Assembly (NCBI GenBank): GCA_018222695.1
Contig: JAAEZV010000044.1
Span: forward strand, 1-10,193
DNA: 10,193 bases
Source: Gammaproteobacteria bacterium
GTDB taxonomy: Bacteria > Pseudomonadota > Gammaproteobacteria > Pseudomonadales > Halieaceae
Direction: 5' to 3'
Shown here: positions 6,898 to 10,193 of the stretch, piece by piece
How the letters are laid out: each line of letters begins with the position of its first letter
How positions within the stretch are numbered: the first letter of the stretch is position 1
The notes under the pieces: model-generated
What the model was told of the DNA's origin: nothing
The model's input: the letters and a program-made list of their open reading frames with translations, nothing else
Databases searched by the model: none
Translations under genes and position numbers: made by a program

Positions 6898-7551
6898 TCA
6901 GCGCGCCGCCAGTTCCTTGTCGACCAGAAAGCGGGCGATTTCGAGCATATTGGTTTGGCTGCCCGCAGCACGGGTTTCGATCAGGTACTTACCCGCCACC
7001 ATCAACGAGGGGGTGCCGGAAATTTTGGCGGAGCGAGCCCGCGCATCGGCCTGTCGAACCTGCGAGTCGACGCCAAAAGAATCAAACGCCTTATCGAACT
7101 GCGCAGGATCTACGCCGTTATCTTCAAACAGATCGCGCAATTCAAGTCGGGATACCAATCGCTTTCGCTGCACATGCATCGCGTCAAAAATAACGGGATG
7201 CAGCGTCTCCTTCACGCCCAGCACCTCTGCGATGTAATACGCCTTGGCGTGCATGCGCATGGGGTCGTTCCACACGGCTGGGGAGGGTTGCACCACAGCC
7301 CCGTCGGGCAGCTGTTTACCCCATGCAGTCAGCATTGGCTCGAAGGTGTAGCAGTGGCCGCAGCCGTACCAAAAGAATTCGGTGACCACGACATCGCTGC
7401 TGCGACCCACGGCAACCGGTGGCGTCAATGTTTGATAGTGCTGGCCTTCGACCCACCGATCATCGGCAATCGCTACAGGACCTGTAGTCCAAACGAAAAC
7501 GGCCGTTAAGGTCAGTGCTAGCGTGGCAAAGGTTTGGCGAATACCTGTCAT
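6898..7551 (-). CDS. dsbA: DsbA-type periplasmic thiol:disulfide oxidoreductase
   Basis: This is a periplasmic thioredoxin-fold enzyme that introduces disulfide bonds into exported proteins. The 217 residues include a Sec signal (about 1-29, hydrophobic core LALTLTAVFV, cleavage probably near VAIA-DD). The active site is FFWYGCGHCYTFEP, with Cys64 and Cys67. The usual alpha-helical insertion follows, then SGTPSLMVAGKY with the cis-proline loop Thr180-Pro181. Two departures from E. coli DsbA stand out: the active-site dipeptide is Gly-His instead of Pro-His, and the residue before the cis-proline is Thr instead of Val. Both are features I associate with PDI or DsbC-like proteins; overall size and fold order still say DsbA. 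The start at 7551 is fixed by a strong GGAGG (7561-7557) 5 bases upstream. It is the last gene of the cytochrome c5 - c4 - dsbA run, where co-expression fits a shared periplasmic redox role and the need for reduced CXXCH before haem attachment. Confidence 0.93.
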   Translation of the reverse strand: MTGIRQTFATLALTLTAVFVWTTGPVAIADDRWVEGQHYQTLTPPVAVGRSSDVVVTEFFWYGCGHCYTFEPMLTAWGKQLPDGAVVQPSPAVWNDPMRMHAKAYYIAEVLGVKETLHPVIFDAMHVQRKRLVSRLELRDLFEDNGVDPAQFDKAFDSFGVDSQVRQADARARSAKISGTPSLMVAGKYLIETRAAGSQTNMLEIARFLVDKELAAR

Positions 7552-7589
7552 GTTTTCCTCCTTCCCTGGAACACAACCGGGGTCGATAT

Positions 7590-7606
7590 CGGGGCGCGCT
7601 GCCCCG
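7590..7606 (-). other. GC-rich hairpin between cytochrome c4 and dsbA
   Basis: CGGGGC (7590-7595) and GCCCCG (7601-7606) form a perfect 6-bp stem with a 5-base loop, just after the cytochrome c4 stop codon on the minus strand. No T run follows, so it is more likely an RNA-stabilising or partial-attenuation element than a full terminator. Confidence 0.4.
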
Positions 7607-7612
7607 ACGACA

Positions 7613-8251
7613 TTACGGGGTAGGCTGTAAGCCCGCAATATAGCTCGCGACAGCCTCAATCTCCATATCGCTCATGCGGAAGGCGGTGGTCCGCATAATC
7701 TTGGCTTCACCGCCATTGGTACGACCCGCCGGGTCTTCATAACCCTTTCGGAACATCTTCAACTGCGACGCAATATAGTCCGCGTGCTGACCGCCCAGCG
7801 CCGGGTACCCTGCCGGGCCGTTGCCATTGCCTGTCGGGCTGTGGCAGCCCGAACACGCCGGCACCTGTCGCTCGGCGATGCCGGCAAGGTAGACCTTGCG
7901 GCCCAACGCCACTTTTTCGGGGTCTGCCATTCCGCCCGTGCGGGGCTGGGCGTCGTAGAACGCCGCAATGTCAGACAAATCTTGATCCGTCATGTTGTCG
8001 ACCTGCCCCGCCATCAGCGCGACCGGGCGACGGCCATCGCGAATATCCTGCATTTGCTTCAGCAGATACTTATGGCCAAGCCCCGCCAGCTTGGGAAATG
8101 TCGGCACGGCACTATTGCCATCCACACCGTGGCAAGCCACACAGGTCGCCGCCTTGGCTTGGCCTGCTTCGGCGTCACCGGCGGCATAGGTGCTGGCTCC
8201 AGTGACCATCGCTATGGCCAGAAGCGTCACTTTTAAGAGAGAAGGATACAT
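7613..8251 (-). CDS. Cytochrome c4, dihaem periplasmic cytochrome
   Basis: A high-potential dihaem c-type cytochrome that carries electrons in the periplasm, usually towards terminal oxidases. The 212-residue precursor has a signal peptide (about 1-24: MYPSLLKV, hydrophobic LLAIAMV, cleavage near TYAA-GD). Two similar cytochrome domains follow, as in the family: haem 1 at CVACH (Cys37, Cys40, His41) and haem 2 at CSGCH (Cys133, Cys136, His137). Methionines near 80-87 and 186-193 are the likely sixth ligands. Family hallmarks are PKLAGLGHKYLLKQM in the first half and PALGGQHADYIASQL in the second, the internal repeat expected from gene duplication. The ATG at 8251 gives the correct signal length; its ribosome site is weak (GGGTG). 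It lies 80 bases after the c5-like gene and 61 before dsbA. In Pseudomonas the equivalent gene is called cc4, in the same place. Confidence 0.93.
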   Translation of the reverse strand: MYPSLLKVTLLAIAMVTGASTYAAGDAEAGQAKAATCVACHGVDGNSAVPTFPKLAGLGHKYLLKQMQDIRDGRRPVALMAGQVDNMTDQDLSDIAAFYDAQPRTGGMADPEKVALGRKVYLAGIAERQVPACSGCHSPTGNGNGPAGYPALGGQHADYIASQLKMFRKGYEDPAGRTNGGEAKIMRTTAFRMSDMEIEAVASYIAGLQPTP

Positions 8252-8275
8252 AGGAACACCCGTTGAAAATGGCTT

Positions 8276-8319
8276 GGCCTGCGTCAGGCCGTTATCGGTC
8301 GGGCCCACTGGCCCGCCGA
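8276..8319 (-). other. Two adjacent GC-rich hairpins between cytochrome c5 and c4
   Basis: GGCCTG (8276-8281) pairs with CAGGCC (8285-8290) around 3 bases. CGGGCC (8300-8305) pairs with GGCCCG (8310-8315) around 4 bases, and the second stem can extend by TCGG/CCGA (8295-8298 with 8316-8319) past one bulged T. Both stems therefore occupy most of the 80-base gap. Neither has a T tract, so they look like stability or differential-expression elements within a shared transcript. Confidence 0.45.
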
Positions 8320-8331
8320 ACCTAGAGCGCC

Positions 8332-8652
8332 TTACTGCGCCGCTGCCATATAAGTGATGAGCGCAGCGTAGTCTTCGTCGCTGCAGCTGTTGCACAGACC
8401 ACCGGGGGGCATGGCATTGAGACCGTTACGAACAGAGGCAACCAACGCCTCCATACCCTTCTCCATGCGCGGCGCCCAAGCCTCTGCGTTACCCGTTGCC
8501 GGCGCACCGGCGACACCCACGGCATGGCACGCGCCACAGGAGGCCGCGTACTGAGGAGGGGGATCACCCGCGAGCACCGTCGGCGCAATGGCCAGTGCCG
8601 CGATCGCCGCAGCTCGGATAGCAATGGAGCGGATAAATGCAGTAGTTCTCAT
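8332..8652 (-). CDS. Cytochrome c5-family small monohaem cytochrome
   Basis: A periplasmic electron carrier of 106 residues. The signal peptide (about 1-28) has basic residues and then an Ala-rich core, with probable cleavage at VLA-GD. The haem site is CGACH (Cys39, Cys42, His43). AMPPGG contains Met81, the likely sixth ligand, and CNSCSDEDY provides Cys87 and Cys90, the extra disulfide pair typical of cytochrome c5. The mature protein of about 78 residues fits the family. A good ribosome site, GAGGG at 8664-8660, is 7 bases before the ATG. It is first in the run with cytochrome c4 and dsbA and divergent from engB. The message leader is purine-rich (plus strand 8664-8716 is mainly C/T with repeated CTTT). 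Confidence 0.9.
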   Translation of the reverse strand: MRTTAFIRSIAIRAAAIAALAIAPTVLAGDPPPQYAASCGACHAVGVAGAPATGNAEAWAPRMEKGMEALVASVRNGLNAMPPGGLCNSCSDEDYAALITYMAAAQ

Positions 8653-8786
8653 GGTCAGACCCTCTAATATCTTTATCTTTCGTCTTTCTACTTCAAACCT
8701 TCAGCTTTCGATCTTTTGTGCTGCCCCGTGGCGGCAGGTCAACGCATTCTCTAAGGACTGCGTTTGCGTTGTGTCAGGCTTGGCGA

Positions 8787-8800
8787 CGTCACGGGTGACG
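8787..8800. promoter_or_regulatory. Perfect dyad CGTCAC-GG-GTGACG in the cytochrome c5 / engB gap
   Basis: Two 6-base arms are exact inverted repeats around GG, in the 239-base gap between the divergent cytochrome c5 and engB genes. It may be an operator for either side or an RNA hairpin. I do not recognise the binding protein. Confidence 0.35.
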
Positions 8801-8826
8801 CACATTGTCAAAAATCACTCAGGTAT

Positions 8827-8863
8827 TTCGGGCATGGTGCCCCGAAGAGCGTGGCATTATAGA
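8827..8863 (+). promoter_or_regulatory. Hairpin and candidate -10 upstream of engB
   Basis: TTCGGG (8827-8832) and CCCGAA (8841-8846) can pair; a variant with one bulged C also pairs the inner GCA/TGC. TATAGA at 8858-8863 is a fair -10 hexamer about 28 bases before the engB start, but the position of the -35 box holds only TGGTGC, a poor match, and the hairpin overlaps it. Confidence 0.3.
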
Positions 8864-8891
8864 CGTTCCGTGTCTTGGCACAAATCGCAAA

Positions 8892-9554
8892 ATGACCGAC
8901 ATTAGCGCCGCCCCCAGCCCCGTGAATTTCCGCCACGCCGCGTTTTTACAAAGCGCCAGCGCGGTTGAAAACGCACCGCCCGACGCTGGCTGGGAGGTGG
9001 CATTCGCGGGCAGGTCCAACTCTGGAAAATCCAGCGCAATCAATGCCTTAACGGAGCAAGGAAAGCTGGCGCGGACCTCGCGTACCCCGGGCCGCACGCA
9101 GCTCATCAATTTTTTCGCCCTCAGTGACAGCCAGAGGCTCGTTGACCTGCCGGGCTATGGTTTTGCCAAAGTGCCGCTGGCGGTCAAAAAAAAATGGAAT
9201 CAGCAGCTGGAACGCTACCTGCAATACCGGGAAAGCCTACGTGGCCTGGTGATGCTGATGGATATTAGGCACCCACTGACCGACGCGGATAAGCAGATGC
9301 TGGGCTGGGCCGTCGCCGCCAGCATGCCCGTCCATATCCTGCTCACCAAAGCCGACAAACTGAAACGCGGCCCCGCACAAAATACGCTGCTGTCTGTTCG
9401 GAGCGAGCTCGCCGCCCATGCCGAGCTCGTCAGCGTGCAGTGTTTTTCGTCTCTGAAGCGTCAGGGTATCAACGAGCTGGGTAAACAGATCAACCGCTGG
9501 CTCACCGACGAATCCGTCATGGATCCACCACCGGAAACTCCCGAAGCAGAGTGA
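8892..9554 (+). CDS. engB: EngB (YihA/YsxC) ribosome-biogenesis GTP-binding protein
   Basis: An essential-type TRAFAC GTPase that helps large-subunit ribosome assembly in the cytoplasm. The 220 residues match the usual 195-220. All G motifs are intact: G1 GRSNSGKS (40-47), G2 TPGRTQ with Thr65, G3 DLPGYGFA (Asp85-Gly88), G4 TKAD (152-155) and G5 FSSLKRQG (185-192). MDIRHPL (123-129) is a further family marker. The ATG at 8892 puts G1 where it sits in E. coli; the in-frame extension to a TTG at 8805 looks non-coding. No clear ribosome site precedes the ATG. A run of nine A (9186-9194) encodes Lys-Lys-Lys at 99-101, where E. coli has KRK. It is divergent from the cytochromes and converges on polA with 6 bases between stop codons. 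Confidence 0.96.
   Translation: MTDISAAPSPVNFRHAAFLQSASAVENAPPDAGWEVAFAGRSNSGKSSAINALTEQGKLARTSRTPGRTQLINFFALSDSQRLVDLPGYGFAKVPLAVKKKWNQQLERYLQYRESLRGLVMLMDIRHPLTDADKQMLGWAVAASMPVHILLTKADKLKRGPAQNTLLSVRSELAAHAELVSVQCFSSLKRQGINELGKQINRWLTDESVMDPPPETPEAE
9186..9194 (+). repeat. A9 homopolymer inside engB
   Basis: Nine consecutive A within GTC-AAA-AAA-AAA-TGG. It stays in frame here (Val-Lys-Lys-Lys-Trp), and downstream motifs G4 and G5 are intact, so there is no sequencing frameshift. Confidence 0.9.
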
Positions 9555-9560
9555 GGCCAA

Positions 9561-10193
9561 TCAGTGGGCTTCATCCCAGTTATCGCCCGTGCCTGCCTCT
9601 ACGAGCAACGGTACATCGAGCAAACCCACCTCTGACATCAGCCGCCCCACGGTCTCGCATAGCTCATCCACCGCACCCATCTCGACCTCGAACACCAGTT
9701 CGTCATGCACCTGCATGATCATTCGTGCATCGATACTTGAGCCTGCCAGCCAGTCATCAACCGCCAACATGGCCATCTTGATCATATCCGCGGCGGTACC
9801 CTGCATGGGCGCGTTGATTGCTGTGCGTTCAGCAGCTTGTTGCCGCTGTCGATTCTTGGCGTTGATCTCAGGCAAGTAGAGGCGGCGGCCCTTCAGCGTC
9901 TCCACATACCCGGTGTCGTGGGCGAGCGCTCGGGTCCGCGCCATGTAATCCGCCACCCCGGGGTATCGAGCAAAGTACAGATCGATGTACTCCTGCGCTT
10001 CACTCCTGCCCAGACCCAACTGCTTGGCCAGCCCAAAGGCCGACATACCGTAGATGAGGCCAAAATTAATCGCTTTCGCCTTACGACGCTGGTCTCCGGA
10101 GACGTCACCCAGCGCAACCCCGAACACTTCGGCAGCAGTGGCGCTGTGCACATCCAGCTCGTTAGCGAACGCATTGAGCAGCCCCTCGTCCTG
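9561..10193 (-). CDS. polA: DNA polymerase I, C-terminal part (family A polymerase domain)
   Basis: The last 210 codons of a gene whose 5' part lies beyond the right edge. DNA polymerase I fills gaps in repair and replaces Okazaki RNA primers. The fragment starts in the fingers: the segment ending DVHSATAAEVFG is followed by the O-helix RRKAKAINFGLIYG (fragment residues 36-49), with the Arg36, Lys40, Phe44 and Tyr48 spacing that matches Arg754, Lys758, Phe762 and Tyr766 of E. coli. Further on are NAPMQGTAADMIKMAM and the palm motif C MQVHDELVFEV with its catalytic Asp-Glu. Phe at the Phe762 position is the form that normally discriminates against dideoxynucleotides. The exonuclease domains are outside the window and cannot be checked. 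It ends 6 bases from the engB stop, tail to tail. Confidence 0.97.
   Translation of the reverse strand, partial: QDEGLLNAFANELDVHSATAAEVFGVALGDVSGDQRRKAKAINFGLIYGMSAFGLAKQLGLGRSEAQEYIDLYFARYPGVADYMARTRALAHDTGYVETLKGRRLYLPEINAKNRQRQQAAERTAINAPMQGTAADMIKMAMLAVDDWLAGSSIDARMIMQVHDELVFEVEMGAVDELCETVGRLMSEVGLLDVPLLVEAGTGDNWDEAH

Noticed and set aside
7552..7659. Upstream extensions of the dsbA frame (to 7659), and likewise of cytochrome c4 (to 8395).
   Set aside because: Both would bury a good signal peptide inside the protein; dsbA also has a strong GGAGG right before the ATG at 7551.
8805..8891. TTG start giving a 249-residue EngB.
   Set aside because: The extra 29 residues cover the putative promoter and hairpin and resemble no EngB N-terminus.
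1..10193. Mobile elements, phage or defence genes, CRISPR arrays, tRNA/rRNA genes, long repeats.
   Set aside because: None seen; all substantial open frames belong to recognised housekeeping families or are shadows of them, and gene order and composition give no sign of an inserted island.

Overview
The window holds a dense, conventional stretch of proteobacterial chromosome: nine complete protein genes, plus one end each of glnE (left) and polA (right). The sequence is visibly GC-rich. The order polA - engB - small cytochrome c5 - cytochrome c4 - dsbA matches, from memory, the arrangement around polA in Pseudomonas. ArgA, IlvD and Lrp all resemble the enterobacterial/pseudomonad forms. I therefore infer a gammaproteobacterium, probably an aerobic or respiratory one because of the periplasmic c-type cytochromes. 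Genus cannot be fixed from this window. There are no tRNA or rRNA genes, no insertion sequences, no CRISPR arrays, no phage genes, and no gene-free gap longer than about 240 bases.

Left part (1-6900), amino-acid and nitrogen metabolism: the start of glnE (glutamine synthetase adenylyltransferase, minus strand); argA (N-acetylglutamate synthase, first step of arginine synthesis, plus); ilvD (dihydroxy-acid dehydratase, valine/isoleucine/leucine precursor, plus); a predicted DUF6279-type outer-membrane lipoprotein (minus) whose 3' end overlaps that of ilvD by 11 bases; leuA (2-isopropylmalate synthase, minus); and a divergent Lrp/AsnC-family regulator (plus). IlvD makes 2-ketoisovalerate, the substrate of LeuA. 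The Lrp-like gene shares a 130-base, AT-rich regulatory gap with leuA, so local control of leucine synthesis by this regulator is the obvious hypothesis.

Right part (6898-10193), envelope redox and housekeeping: a minus-strand run of cytochrome c5-like protein, cytochrome c4 and DsbA-type thiol oxidoreductase, with GC-rich hairpins in both gaps between genes; then, divergently, engB (ribosome-assembly GTPase), and, convergent with engB, the 3' end of polA. DsbA stops directly against the stop codon of the lrp-like gene with no spacer.

I found no convincing undescribed system. The best leads are small: a perfect dyad in the leuA/lrp gap, a DsbA with a PDI-like CGHC active site and a Thr-Pro loop, altered conserved loops in the regulatory half of ArgA, the unassigned lipoprotein behind leuA, hairpins placed on stop codons or between genes, and an A9 run inside engB.
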